From: Flaccisagitta enflata
Taxonomy: Eukaryota > Chaetognatha > Sagittoidea > Aphragmophora
NCBI GenBank assembly: GCA_965153355.1
Contig: OZ231128.1
Location: 27,466,001 to 27,530,000 of the forward strand
Length of the DNA: 64,000 bases
Direction: 5' to 3'
Below are positions 12,469-23,898 of this stretch, piece after piece. Positions within the stretch are counted from its first letter, which is position 1. Every line of letters starts with the position of its first letter. The position numbers and the translations under genes were made by a program. The notes below the pieces were generated by a model. It searched no databases. It worked only from the letters and a program-made list of their open reading frames with translations, and had not been told where the DNA came from.

Positions 12469-12850
12469 CTGTAAAATCAAAGTAGGTGTAAATGACTATC
12501 AACTTGAAATTCGGGAGTAATTGAGTTAAGGAAGCCATGTTAAATTTACTTTGTGCAATGAGTCAAGCTAGTTTTTTGAGAACATTAAAAGAATAAAGAA
12601 TTCAAATCTAACTAATAAGATGATTTTCTTATTACACAATAAAGTGAGTCACAAAATATCATTTAGATCATAGTACACATCAAATTATATCATATTACAT
12701 ACCAAATTATGTATGTTTTGTAATTAGAAATGTTGAAAAAAGCACGAATTTACTATATGACCCAATAATTTTTTGAGTACAAATTGCACCAACTGGAGCA
12801 CAAAAATTGACAATAGATATTTTGCAGCACTAATTTGAGCAAATACAATT

Positions 12851-13012
12851 CAGTTACACCTCACAATAACGGACCCGAGAGTAATGTAAGTTCGCCTACA
12901 ACATACAATTCATGGTCTTCTTTTGATTTCATCAATTGTTGATAACTGAAATCCCCCTATAACAGATGAAATCTATAAGTCCCTTGGCATCCGTCATTGC
13001 GGGGTTCAACTG
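12851..13012. mobile_element. short pogo/Tigger-like MITE
   Basis: Ends are imperfect inverted repeats: left CAGTTACACCTCACAATAAC, right CCGTCATTGCGG followed by GGTTCAACTG. The CAGTTGAACC...ACGG pattern is typical of pogo/Tigger-type elements. TA follows the right end; the left flank no longer shows TA. Intronic, 162 bp, non-coding. Confidence 0.6.
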
Positions 13013-13031
13013 TATTCATCCTTATACTTAC

Positions 13032-14967
13032 AGAACGAGCATCCACTTGTGATGACCACAGGCTATCCAAAGGACCTTTCGACCAAGCCATCTCTCTACA
13101 AGAGTCACGGCGCCTGCAAATGGTTTTGGAAAAGATGTTGAGCTATCACACAGGTTAAGCATAAGTTAAGTTCTAATCACACACTATGAAAAAAGAAATA
13201 ATTCACACATATCCCCACCTTTGATGATTCCTGTATTTGCAGGAGTTGTATCAAATGCAAGCGCAATAAGCAAGTCCTTCAAGCCACACCGCACAATCGC
13301 CTTGGCGAGGACTTTGTAAATCTCCACGGCTACGGTAAAAAAAAGTTAATTCATGTAAGATTTCCGCAACATGCAAATGAATTTCTGTTCAAAATTTTTT
13401 GTGTGCAAAAGCAGCCAAACTAGAGAGTTGATGGCAAGTTTATGCCAGTGGGCAGAGGCAGTTGTAGAATTAGACAGGGGCAGTAATTTGGGTGACCATG
13501 TGCAGGAATATAGGCCGGGAGGGGGAGCATTGCCACAAAATCATCAAGATTGTTACTTATGTGCCGACAGAACCGACTTAAATTCTCACCTGAGCCATCT
13601 TCAGCTGCAAAGATGCCCATCATGCATTCTTTGCCTTCTCCAGTGCACGTCAAACCAAGCAGTTCAACCTTTGTGTTGCCCTGGTGATAGGCGTACTTCT
13701 GTTTGACGCCATCGAAGTGGAGACACGCAAATTTGGGGAAGTCTTGGTGAGTAGCTTCTTCACCAGCACGTCGACGGGCATCTGCCATCCGTCTCTTCAC
13801 GGTGGGAAGGCTGAGCGTGACATTTTCAGGGTCCTCGCCACCCTCAACCACCATGAGGCCCAAAAGAAGGTAGAGCTCCCTTGGATGCACCTTAGCCCAA
13901 TTTGCCCAGCTCGCAAACTTGCCGATGAAGGTAGCATTGTCGAAACAAAGATGCAATTTGTCCCTTCGCTTTTGAGATAGAGAGGGGGGTGGAACATACC
14001 CGGGGGAGGAGGGAGGTGAGGGCTCATGACCTCTTGCATCAGAGAGCACTTCCTCCACAATCTTTACAAAGTCATTGTTGTTGGAAAAGTCATCTTCAGG
14101 AGACAATGATGGAGATTCGTTGCTGGGCAATGGTTTTGGCAAAGAAGTTGAGCTTGGAAGTTGGCGAACAAAGGAGAGAAATTTTTTGCGAGATTCCACG
14201 ACGGAATTGGAGCCACTGGAACCCGCCTCATCAGAAGATTGGGAAAGTGGAAAGAAAGCCTCCAAGAGGTTTTCTTCATCGCAAGAGAAAGCAGCGGCAT
14301 CTGTAAAATCAGAAACGGGAGAAGCGTTGTCCATAGCTTCGTCTGAAGTTACGGCGGAAGGCTTCGAGGGATTTGAGGAGGGAAATGCTGGAAATGAGGT
14401 CAGCAAAAATGGCGAGACAGTTGACGCTGATGATGCAGTTGAGAAAGGGAATCTGGTGGATAATGGAGAGGGGGCAGGTAACGACGCAGATCCAATGGAT
14501 GAAGATGACGCAGCATTAGGGAGAAGAAAAACCTCTGCTGATTGCAACGACGGCGCAGGCGATGAAGCTGGCAATGGCGACAACGGCAGCGGCAATGACA
14601 GTGGCGGCGGTGATGACAGCGGCAGCGGCGCGGACAGCAGAGACTGCGAGGAAAGCGGCGGGGGCAGGGGCAGCGACAAGGAATGCTGCAATGACAGCGG
14701 AGGCTGCAATGACAGAGGAGCCTGCGATGACAGAGGAGGCTGCGATGACAGTGGAGGCTGCGATGACAGTGGAGGCTGCGATGACAGCGGAGGCTGCGAT
14801 GACAATGGAGGCTGCGATAGTGGCAGCGGTGGCAGCGACTGCGGTGGGGATGAAGGCAGAGGCAGCAATGGCGGCGGCGGCGGCGGAGGCGGCGGTGGCG
14901 GCGGCGCTCTTGCCTGGCAATTGCAAGGAGTGGCAAAACACCCAGAGCACAGGACGTCAAACTGCTC
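13032..14967 (-). CDS. hAT-like transposase-derived protein, core exons 4-6
   Basis: Exons 14,967-13,590, 13,329-13,219 and 13,113-13,032 join in phase (donors gtgaga, gtgggg, gtaagt; acceptors caatcag, ccgtag, tttgcag). Exon 4 begins EQFDVLCSGCFATPCNCQ. It then has a Pro/Ser/Leu-rich region of about 160 residues with SSQPPLSSQPPLSSQ repeats and an acidic stretch. After that comes the enzyme-like core: NWAKVHPRELYLLLGLMV, then LHFDGVKQKYAYHQG (candidate first Asp). Exon 5 holds ALAFDTTPANTG (candidate second Asp). Exon 6 holds VLWIACGHHKWM, a C-x2-H pair as in hAT enzymes. The family is common in invertebrates and uncharacterised. Intact frame over many exons suggests a host gene or long-lived element rather than a dead copy. 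No terminal inverted repeats were identified. Confidence 0.75.
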
Positions 14968-15000
14968 CTGATTGAAAGAAGAAAGGTAGAAACTTTTTTA

Positions 15001-15200
15001 AACTAGTGACGCAGGATCACAATATCATTGCCGACAGGTGGGCAGGGGCATCCAACCCCCATCCGCACCCAATGCCCCCCATCAACATACATACCCAAAA
15101 TAACATCTATATTTCTCATTTTCCTCTTTTTGACTTGTGCATTACGGACCAACAGACGGACGGACAAAGCCTCTTATACAGTTGAGCAAGATGACAAGTA
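15001..15200 (+). mobile_element. hairpin-ended element, left part, fused to the satellite
   Basis: AACTAGTGACGCAGGATCAC, GGTGGGCAGGGGCATCC, then ACGGACCAACAGACGGACGG and ACAAAGCCTCTTATACAGTT. This is the AACAAGTGACGCGG subfamily. Instead of the terminal hairpin it runs into the 23-bp satellite. Confidence 0.6.
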
Positions 15201-15209
15201 TGTTCAGAC

Positions 15210-18200
15210 AAAAATGACAAGCATCTGGAGACAAATATGACACGCATCTGGAGACAGACATGAAAGCCATCTGGACACAAACCTAAGCATCTGGAAATGG
15301 ACATGTAAAGCATTTTAAGACAAACATGACAAGCAGATGGAGACACAAAGAGCATCTGGCGACAAACATGACAATCATCCAGAGACAAACGTGATAAGCA
15401 TCTGGAGTCAAACGTGACGAGCATCTGGAGTCAAACGTGACGAGCATCTGGAGTCAAACGTGACGAGCATCTGGAGTCAAACGTGACGAGCATCTGGAGT
15501 CAAACGTGACGAGCATCTGGAGTCAAACGTGACGAGCATCTGGAGTCAAACGTGACGAGCATCTGGAGTCAAACGTGACGAGCATCTGGAGTCAAACGTG
15601 ACGAGCATCTGGAGTCAAACGTGACGAGCATCTGGAGTCAAACGTGACGAGCATCTGGAGTCAAACGTGACGAGCATCTGGAGTCAAGCGTGACGAGCAT
15701 CTGGAGTCAAGCGTGACGAGCATCTGGAGTCAAGCGTGACGAGCATCTGGAGTCAAGCGTGACGAGCATCTGGAGTCAAGCGTGACGAGCATCTGGAGTC
15801 AAGCGTGACGAGCATCTGGAGTCAAGCGTGACGAGCATCTGGAGTCAAGCGTGACGAGCATCTGGAGTCAAGCGTGACGAGCATCTGGAGTCAAGCGTGA
15901 CGAGCATCTGGAGTCAAGCGTGACGAGCATCTCGAGTCAAGCGTGACAAGCATCTTGAGTCAAGCGTGACGAGCATCTGGAGTCAAGCGTGACGAGCATC
16001 TCGAGTCAAGCGTGACGAGCATCTCGAGTCAAGCGTGACGAGCATCTGGAGTCAAGCGTGACGAGCATCTCGAGTCAAGCGTGACGAGCATCTCGAGTCA
16101 AGCGTGACGAGCATCTCGAGTCAAGCGTGACGAGCATCTCGAGTCAAGCGTGACGAGCATCTCGAGGCGTGACGAGCATCTCGAGTCAAGCGTGACGAGC
16201 ATCTCGAGTCAAGCGTGCGAGCATCTCGAGTCAAGCGTGACGAGCATCTCGGAGTCAAGCGTGACGAGCATCTCGAGTCAAGCGTGACGAGCATCTCGAG
16301 TCAAGCGTGACGAGCATCTCGAGTCAAGCGTGACGAGCATCTCGAGTCAAGCGTGACGAGCATCTCGAGTCAAGCGTGACGAGAATCTGGAGTCAAGCGT
16401 GACGAGAATCTGGAGTCAAGCGTGACGAGCATCTGGAGTCAAGCGTGACGAGCATCTGGAGTCAAGCGTGACGAGCATCTGGAGTCAAGTGTGACGAGCA
16501 TCTGGAGTCAAGCGTGACGACCATCTGGAGTCAAACGTGACGACCATCTGGAGTCAAACGTGACGACCATCTGGAGTCAAACGTGACGACCATCTGGAGT
16601 CAAACGTGACGACCATCTGGAGTCAAACGTGACGACCATCTGGAGTCTAACGTGACGACCATCTGGAGTCAAACGTGACGACCATCTGGAGTCAAACGTG
16701 ACGACCATCTGGAGTCAAACGTGACGACCATCTGGAGTCAAACGTGACGACCATCTGGAGTCAAACGTGACGACCATCTGGAGTCAAACGTGACGACCAT
16801 CTGGAGTCAAACGTGACGACCATCTGGAGTCAAACGTGACGACCATCTGGAGTCAAACGTGACGACCATCTGGAGTCAAACGTGACGAGCATCTGGAGTC
16901 AAACGTGACGAGCATCTGGAGTCAAACGTGACGAGCATCTGGAGTCAAACGTGACGAGCATCTGGAGTCAAACGTGACGAGCATCTGGAGTCAAACGTGA
17001 CGAGCATCTGGAGTGAAGCGTGACGAGCATCTCGAGTCAAGCGTGACGAGCATCTCGAGTCAAGCGTGACGAGCATCTGGAGTCAAGCGTGACGAGCATC
17101 TCGAGTCAAGCGTGACGAGCATCTCGAGTCAAGCGTGACGAGCATCTCGAGTCAAGCGTGACGAGCATCTCGAGTCAAGCGTGACGAGCATCTCGAGTCA
17201 AGCGTGACGAGCATCTCGAGTCAAGCGTGACGAGCATCTCGAGTCAAGCGTGACGAGCATCTCGAGTCAAGCGTGACGAGCATCTCGAGTCAAGCGTGAC
17301 GAGCATCTGGAGTCAAGCGTGACGAGCATCTCGAGTCAAGCGTGACGAGCATCTCGAGTCAAGCGTGACGAGCATCTGGAGTCAAGCGTGACGAGCATCT
17401 GGAGTCAAGCGTGACGAGCATCTGGAGTCAAGCGTGACGAGCATCTGGAGTCAAGCGTGACGAGCATCTGGAGTCAAGCGTGACGACCATCTGGAGTCAA
17501 GCGTGACGACCATCTGGAGTCAAACGTGACGACCATCTGGAGTCAAACGTGACGACCATCTGGAGTCAAACGTGACGACCATCTGGAGTCAAACGTGACG
17601 ATCATCTGGAGTCAAACGTGACGACCATCTGGAGTCAAACGTGACGACCATCTGGAGTCAAACGTGACGACCATCTGGAGTCAAACGTGACGACCATCTG
17701 GAGTCAAACGTGACGAGCATCTGGAGTCAAACGTGACGAGCATCAGGAGTCAAACGTGACGAGCATCTGGAGTCAAACGTGACGAGCATCTGGAGTCAAG
17801 CGTGACGAGCATCTGGAGTCAAGCGTGACGAGCATCTGGAGTCAAACGTGACGAGCATCTGGAGTCAAACGTGACGACCATCTGGAGTCAAACGTGACGA
17901 CCATCTGGAGTCAAACGTGACGACCATCTGGAGTCAAACGTGACGACCATCTGGAGTCAAACGTGACGACCATCTGGAGTCAAACATGATGAGCATTTGG
18001 AGTCAAACGTGACGAGCGTCTGGAGTGACAAATAACTGTAGAAAAACGTGACAAACAACTGGAGACAAGCATGACAAGCATCTAGGGATAAACATGGCAA
18101 GCATCTGGAGACAACCATGATGAGCATCGGGAGACAAACATGATGAACACCTGCAGACAAATATGACAAGCATCTAGAGTTAAACATGAAGATCATCAAG

Positions 18201-18670
18201 AGAAACATGAAGATCATCCAGAGACAAACATGACAATCATCCAAAGACAAACATGACAATCATCCAGAGACAAACATGACGAGCATCTGGAGACAAACAT
18301 GACGAGCATCTGGAGACAAACATGACGAGCATCTGGAGACAAACATGACGAGCATCTGGAGACATGCATGACCATCTGGAGACAATCACGATGAGCATCT
18401 GGAGACAAACATGACAATCATCTGTGAGCACACATAACAAGCATCTGGAGACAAACATGATGAGCATCTGGAGACATACATGATGAGCATCTGGAGACAA
18501 TCATGATGAGCATCTAAAGACAAACATGACAATCATCTGTGAGCAAACATGACAAGCATCTGGAGACAAACATGATGAGCATCTAGAGCCAAATATAATG
18601 AGCATCTGGATGTAAAAATGACAAGAATTTAAACACAAAATGATAAGCATCTGGACACAGACATGATATG
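15210..18670. repeat. 23-bp satellite array, about 150 units
   Basis: The unit is GAGCATCTGGAGTCAAACGT followed by GAC, repeated with very few indels over 3.4 kb. Units fall in homogeneous blocks defined by three variable positions: AAACG or AAGCG, GAGC or GACC, CTGG or CTCG. The block order partly repeats. The edges (15,210-15,400 and 18,020-18,670) are degenerate, with GGAGACAAACATGA. The array lies within the intron between exons 3 and 4 of the minus-strand gene. ORFs through it are shadows. Confidence 0.95.
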
Positions 18671-18693
18671 CAACTGTATACCAAATTGAAAAA

Positions 18694-19851
18694 CAGGGTG
18701 TGCAAAATTATCCGCAATTGGCACTTCTTTTAAAAACCGTAAAGGAAAAAAATTGATGAAAGCATAAGTAGTAAATATAAACAAGGCCAACACCTATAAG
18801 TCGCGTGCGAGATTTACAGGGTAAGAAGGACTTAGAATGACTTATAATGACTTAGAATGACTTAGAACGACTTAGAATGACTTAAAATGTCCAAAAAGGA
18901 GTTAAAATGTCTAAAAAACCAAACGACCAAAAATGACTTAAAATAACTTAAAATGACTATGAATAACTTAAAATGACTTAGAATGACTCAAAATGACTTA
19001 GAATAACTATTAATGACTAAAAAAGACTTAAAATGACCTAAGAGTTGACGCTTTATTACAAAAAAAGTAAAGTGTGACAGACCGACGGACGGACGGACCG
19101 ACGGACGGACGGACGGACGGACGGACGGACGGACGGACCGACGGACGGACCGACGGACGGACCGACGGACAGACCGACAAAGCGGGGTGTAGAGTCGCGT
19201 GCACGCGACTAAAAAGTATCCTTTTTTATATTCAAAACTAAACTAAAGTCAGCAAAAATATATTTCAAAATTATATTTTACTCTGATAAAACATTCCTTA
19301 AAATGTTTTATATCAAAAATCTGAAATTCTATTTGTAGTTTTTCTTGCTCTTTAGGCTTTGTTTATTTGCTTTAGTGAGCTCCATTCATGTTGATATAAT
19401 TTACCTCATTCAGCATGATGTGTGCCAAGCAAAGAAAATGATAATTGAATAGTCAAAAGTACCAGAATCAATGATATTGCAACCTATTTTGCTTATGAAA
19501 TAAAATCTTGTCAAAATCAAAATCTTAGCTTCAAATCATTTGACTCCCATGGTAATAAATTCAAATTTCAAATTCATCCAGCTAGTAAAGGAAGGCGACA
19601 CTGCCTGTTGACCTAGCATCAATAAGTCAAACATTCATCCTTTCAAAACACACCCATCAAATCACAAAGGTGATGTTACCGATACATACAATACACTCAA
19701 TACCAAAGCGCAAAAAAACAAGGGGTACAGTAAAGACCTGCAATCACTTTTAGCTTCTAGTAGGACTAATTTGGGAACTTGGGTTTAAATATAATGATGC
19801 TGGATCACTTTTCTTTCCATGAAGCAATTGCGGATAATTTTGCACACCCTG
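18694..19851. mobile_element. MITE with CAGGGTGTGC ends, hosting a nested element
   Basis: The ends are CAGGGTGTGCAAAATTATCC and its exact inverse (ending CACACCCTG) over at least 27 bp. The flanks do not give a clear TA duplication. The left arm is short (about 87 bp) because a hairpin-ended element has inserted at 18,781. The right end lies only 82 bp from exon 3 of the minus-strand gene. Confidence 0.75.
18781..19217 (+). mobile_element. hairpin-ended element, complete copy (AGTCGCG stem)
   Basis: Begins AACAAGGCCAACACCTATAA, followed by GTCGCGTGC. A TGACTTAGAA/TGACTTAAAA array (18,830-19,045) follows, then AGTGTGACAG, a (GACGGACC)n tract (19,079-19,170) and GACAAAGCGGGGTGTAG. It ends with the perfect palindrome AGTCGCGTGCACGCGACT and then AAAAA. 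Nested in the MITE 18,694-19,851. No coding capacity. Confidence 0.8.
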
Positions 19852-19933
19852 TTCGATGCTAATCATTTTCTCTTGATGCTTCAATTTTTTTATCTCAAAT
19901 CTTGTATTCCAATCATTTCAAAGGAGCTCCAAC

Positions 19934-20640
19934 CTGACGCTGCTCTTCCCAATTTGCTCGTCGACGTTGGTGACCTTCATCCAGTTCGCTCCGTTTTCGC
20001 TTTGTCGGTTCTTGCAATGGAAATGGGAAGTCCTCATCGGAATACGCGTACCACGTCAGTAGTTCTTGATGGCGTTTTAGACGGTCATTATGGGCATCCG
20101 AATTGAGTTTCCTGACAACATTCAAGAACATAAATTGTAAGTTTGAATTAGAAAGATGCCAAGACAGACACTGAAATAAAAAAAGTAACAAAGAGACAAC
20201 CATACACATTCACGGACTAACAGAGACCGGAGACAGACAGTGACAGATAAACATTGAGTACAGACATATACACACATACAATTATACAAACTAAGAAGGG
20301 CAAAATGAGAGAGGAGAGATAATAAACCGAGTGAGCAGAAGTAAAATGGAATTGCTGAGCGGCAATGATAAGGATAAAGAGACATACTTGGAAACAAAGA
20401 CAGACACGGACAGACAAGCACAGATAGAGAATGGGGAGTAGGAGCAGGCAGAAAGATAGAAGCAGAAAGACATGAATACAGACAGACCCAAAAATAAACA
20501 GACAAACAGATTCAGACGGGCCAGAGAGGCAACAGATAAAGAAAAAGACGGACAGCCAGGGACTCAGGGAAAAACAGTCATTAAAACGGGGACAATGATA
20601 ATAAACCCAACAGGCCAACAATTGCGTGCTCTGCTTTTCA

Positions 20641-20713
<73 letters not shown>

Positions 20714-21018
20714 CTTTCTTCCATTTTTTTACTCTTTCTTTCTTTCATTCATTATTTTTTCTTGCTTTCTGTCTTTCTCTTTCTTTTTCTTTCTTTCTCC
20801 TTTCTTCCTTCCTTCCTTTCAACCTTCCTTCCTACCTTTCGTCCTCCCTTCCATCTTTAACTTAAAAGTAAAAAAAAATCAAGAAATATTATGGAGGGGC
20901 GGACGGATGGACTGATGGACGGACTGACAGAGCAATAAGTAGAGTCAAGTCTACGCAACCAAAATCATTCAGCTGTGGAGCTGGAGAAAGAAAAACAATG
21001 ATGACGAACAGTCAACGA

Positions 21019-21066
<48 letters not shown>

Positions 21067-22858
21067 AAGAGAGAGAGAGTAAAAACAGGGCCGTTAGTCC
21101 TTCCCTCCATCCATACACGTATTGACTATTGTTGAAATACAGATTTTTTTACACTTTTGAGGTCATTCATTTTCTTTAACTCTCTGTAGATCGGCTGGTT
21201 AGTTTGTCCTTCAATCCGTACGTTTAGTGCCACTGCCCACTAACAATACGGCCCCCATCCACCCGTGCCCCCATCCACCCGTGCCCCATCCACCCGTGCC
21301 CCATCCACCCGTGTATATATTCTATTTTCTTAAAACAACCTGAATTTCCCCCCCCCTTTCCCCTTAATGGCCGGGGATTTTTGTCTTGATATTTTCATTT
21401 CAAGATCATTTATGACTGAGGTTTTCTTCAGGATCGTTACTTACCTCACATCGTCGTAAAGGTGCAAGACGTCGTCAATATGCCCTTGCATCGATTTTGC
21501 CCCATCATTTTGGAAATGCACTCGAAGGGACTTGACCACGCTCTTCGCTGCATCGCGCTTCGACGCCGCGCCTCCACTCCGCCAAATATTTGAGAAGAGT
21601 TTTAAAATAACTCTATTCGAGGGCCGAACACCGTCGGGAATTTTCTCAATAGGTTCTAAATCTCCTAAGTCTGCTTTCCAATCAAGGACTGGACGACGCA
21701 TATTGCTGATAATTCTGATTCATTCATTGAATTTAATGAAGATGGCAACAACAAATAAATGAAATGCACAAAATGATTTTTCATCATCTTCAATTACATA
21801 ATACTTTCATTCTGCTATTCACTATTTCTTGTCATTTGCCTTCCACTACACACTTGCCACCTGCTTTCCACTTCACACTTGCCACCTGCTTTCCACTACA
21901 CACTTGCCACCTGCTTTTCACTTCACACTTCCCACCTGCTTTTCGCTTCACACTTGCCCCCCGCCTCCTTCTTCACACATATGCCACCTGCTATCCAGTT
22001 AAAGATGGATTTCCGTTACTTTTTGATTTCCGTTACTTCTGGTTACGCTATAACTGGGGGTAACTGTACGTTTGCACACACCAAATTCACGTTAATTTGA
22101 ACATGACCAAGCAGGCCAATAGGTGCGCCACGTAGATCGTCAAACAAATGCATTACAGACCGACAGACTGACTACCCACCGAGGGATAAAGCCAGTAAAA
22201 GCTTTGGCGCACCTAGAAATTAAGGAAGATTGATAATGCAAAATAAACCACAAGGCCTCGGTACCAGGAGGACAAAAATCTAGATCAAGTTAATGCCTAT
22301 CCAGCAACGTAATTGTCAACAAGTAACGTGGGGTTGCGCTATCGTCGCAGGCGGGTGGGTAGCAGCGACCCCCCCCCAAAAAAAAACACAAAGTATCACA
22401 CCCGCGCTACAGAAGAATGCGTACACGTTTTCACTGCATGTTTTCACTCGTGTGTGACCAATGGACCAATGGACCAACGGAACAACGGACCAACAAACGG
22501 ACAAACAAAGCCTCTTAAGTCACTAGTCCGCAACTTAAAAATGATTACATGAATTTCACCCTGACATGACATATCAACAGACAGATGGATCTAGCGAGCC
22601 GGTAACGTCGGTTTACACGTTATTTCACTGATCAAAATGGACTGGAGCAGAAACGTAAGGCTCTCAATTATCAACTCATGCTTACAGACCGACAGACAAA
22701 GCTTCCTATAACTCTGAGTCAGCGATCGTGCGACTTAAAACCTATTAAAACTGATTAGCAATTGCAGAGTACCTCTTAGTTGTTGAGACAAAATTGGTTC
22801 CGATCACGATGAAATGTTTATGAAACGCAACAATATCTTCATTTGAAGTCGCGGACAT
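19934..22858 (-). CDS. hAT-like transposase-derived protein, N-terminal exons 1-3
   Basis: Exon 1 is 22,858-22,773, ATG start MSATSNEDIVAFHKHF, donor gtactc. Exon 2 is 21,705-21,445 (acceptor gaattatcag, donor gtaagt), with IPDGVRPSNRVILKLF and HIDDVLHLYDD. Exon 3 is 20,111-19,934 (acceptor ttgttgtcag, donor CAG|gttgga), with NSDAHNDRLKRHQELL and a basic PTKRKRSELDEGHQRRR patch that could be a nuclear signal. Phases are 2, 2 and 0, and join exon 4 at 14,967 without a stop. The start is chosen because it is the first ATG in a phase-compatible exon; an earlier 5' exon is possible. This part resembles the N-terminal region of the invertebrate family from memory only. Introns carry CA, GA and minisatellite tracts and a hairpin-ended element. 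Confidence 0.68.
20642..20870. repeat. (CA)n followed by CT-rich tract
   Basis: About 35 CA units (20,642-20,711) followed by TTTC/TTCC-rich sequence. Intronic in the minus-strand gene; ORFs here are low complexity. Confidence 0.95.
21022..21082. repeat. (GA)n microsatellite
   Basis: GA dinucleotide run with a few GAAA interruptions. Confidence 0.9.
21230..21312. repeat. short tandem repeat CCATCCACCCGTGCC
   Basis: Four units of CCATCCACCCGTGCC (14-15 bp), the last one incomplete. Confidence 0.8.
21837..21985. repeat. 26-bp minisatellite
   Basis: Units of CACTTGCCACCTGCTTTCC plus ACTACAC or ACTTCAC repeat five to six times. The array lies in the intron between exons 1 and 2 of the minus-strand gene, just upstream (in gene sense) of exon 2. 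Confidence 0.85.
22318..22541 (+). mobile_element. hairpin-ended element (AACAAGT subfamily), degraded
   Basis: AACAAGTAACGTGGGGTTGC, GGCGGGTGGGTAGCAGCG, ACCAACGGACCAACAAACGG, ACAAAGCCTCTTAAGTCAC. It ends CGCAACTTAAAAA with only a weak hairpin. It lies in intron 1 of the minus-strand gene. Confidence 0.6.
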
Positions 22859-23436
22859 GTTATTTATAGTATTAATAGAGTATTAATAGAGCATACTAGG
22901 TCTTCTGCTTAACTTGTCACCATCATTCTTTTTTTTTTTTTTTTTATCGCTCGTCTTTCCTCAAACAAAATCGTTCTCAGAAATTGCGTCGTGGAATCGT
23001 GGCGCTCATTAGCGATCATCTAAACAAAAGGGTAGCGGTGGCTGCGGTGCTCTACGATCAGAAATCGAAGTTTGCGATTAAGAATGAACACCGAGACCCG
23101 ATGCAATGGAATCTCTCTTTTTTCCTTAATTTGCATAATGCAGTCAATTCTAAACTGAGGTTACGGAACTTTCATTGATAACATTTGCTCATGCAACTTC
23201 CTAGCTAAAACGAAGGTTTTCGTTACCAGAGAAGAGTGGAAATGCTTTTAGTGTGGTAGTCAATCGTTATTAACTACTTGAAGATTTGTTGACAAGCTGT
23301 GACTCTAATTGATACCAACAGCGTCTATAGTGCTTTTTGTTAGCGAAAAGTGTTATGAACGATGAACATACAAGGATTTGAACGCGGATTTTTTTGCCAT
23401 TGCTTATCATTTTTCAAGTCGGATGTCCTCCGTAAC

Positions 23437-23488
23437 TTACATAGCAATCTGAGACAAAAACGCATATTGACCTACCCTAGCAGACCAT
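23437..23488 (-). pseudogene. diverged duplicate of exon 10 of the hAT-like gene
   Basis: CTAGGGTAGGTCAATATGCG and a following TATGTAAGTT donor match exon 10 (10,611-10,657). The predicted residues RVGQYAFLSQIA share RVGQYA with exon 10. The similarity continues into the intron (TTGTATGTTCATCGTTCA here, TTGTATCTCCATCGTTCA near 10,530). The donor phase is shifted by one base relative to exon 10, so I treat it as a segmental duplicate, possibly broken. It abuts the assembly gap. Confidence 0.55.
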
Positions 23489-23491
23489 GTG

Positions 23492-23570
23492 NNNNNNNNN
23501 NNNNNNNNNNNNNNNNNNNNNNNNNNNNNNNNNNNNNNNNNNNNNNNNNNNNNNNNNNNNNNNNNNNNNN
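23492..23570. other. assembly gap
   Basis: A run of 79 N. The true length is unknown, so ORFs drawn through it mean nothing. Confidence 1.
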
Positions 23571-23682
23571 CATTTCTCTCCACGTCCGTCACGCCCGGTA
23601 CGCTGTCAATTCCGCGTGCGTGTGGTGGAATGTACGAATTCCCCCCCCCCCCGTAAGCGACGTTATTGTAAAAAGTAGCCAT
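23571..23682 (-). CDS. possible first exon, MATFYNNVAYGGGG
   Basis: On the minus strand an ATG at 23,682 opens MATFYNNVAYGGGGNSYIPP, continuing HARGIDSVPGVTDVERN into the gap. A 12-G run encodes four Gly. YIPPHAR recalls the YIPPHLR motif near the N-terminus of DDX3-type RNA helicases, but one motif is not enough to name it. The plus strand has a competing reading with a gtaagc donor after the C run. Confidence 0.35.
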
Positions 23683-23714
23683 GAGTTACTTGTTTCCGTT
23701 TATATTCGTTTCAG

Positions 23715-23898
23715 AGAATTGGCCAACAACTTTCCGACGGATTCGATGTACGACGAAGATTCGAACGCGGAATCGATCAGACAAAAATGCGAAGGAAATC
23801 ATGAAATCAAAGAATCAGACGAAAATTGGTTCGAATGTTGGACTCAAGATGACTCTGGAGACGAACTCGGATTCGACTTCTTAGACGAAGGACCTTAG
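23715..23898 (+). CDS. terminal exon of an unidentified gene, acidic C-terminus
   Basis: Acceptor attcgtttcag, then 60 codons and TAG at 23,896-23,898. It holds ELANNFPTDSMYDEDSNAES, a Lys/Glu-rich middle, ENWFECWTQDDSGDELG and an acidic end FDFLDEGP. The other strand is not open here. Upstream exons were not identified; a plus-strand open stretch from about 22,984 (DHLNKRVAVAAVLYDQKSKF) could belong but is unsupported. Product not recognised. Confidence 0.5.

Noticed and set aside
14075-14975. Plus-strand Gly/Asp/Cys-rich ORF
   Set aside because: It is the antisense of exon 4 of the minus-strand gene, open because of the repetitive Pro/Ser codons.
17957-18500. Minus-strand Cys-rich ORFs (CLSPDARHVC repeats)
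   Set aside because: They are translations of the degenerate edge of the 23-bp satellite, with no splice context.
15210-18670. Regular array that could be mistaken for a CRISPR
   Set aside because: There are no unique spacers; units are contiguous 23-bp copies, and the DNA is eukaryotic.
23362-23898. Plus-strand ORF of 178 codons through the N gap
   Set aside because: It is artificially joined across N. Its start is antisense to the exon-10 duplicate; only the end from 23,715 has its own acceptor and coding look.
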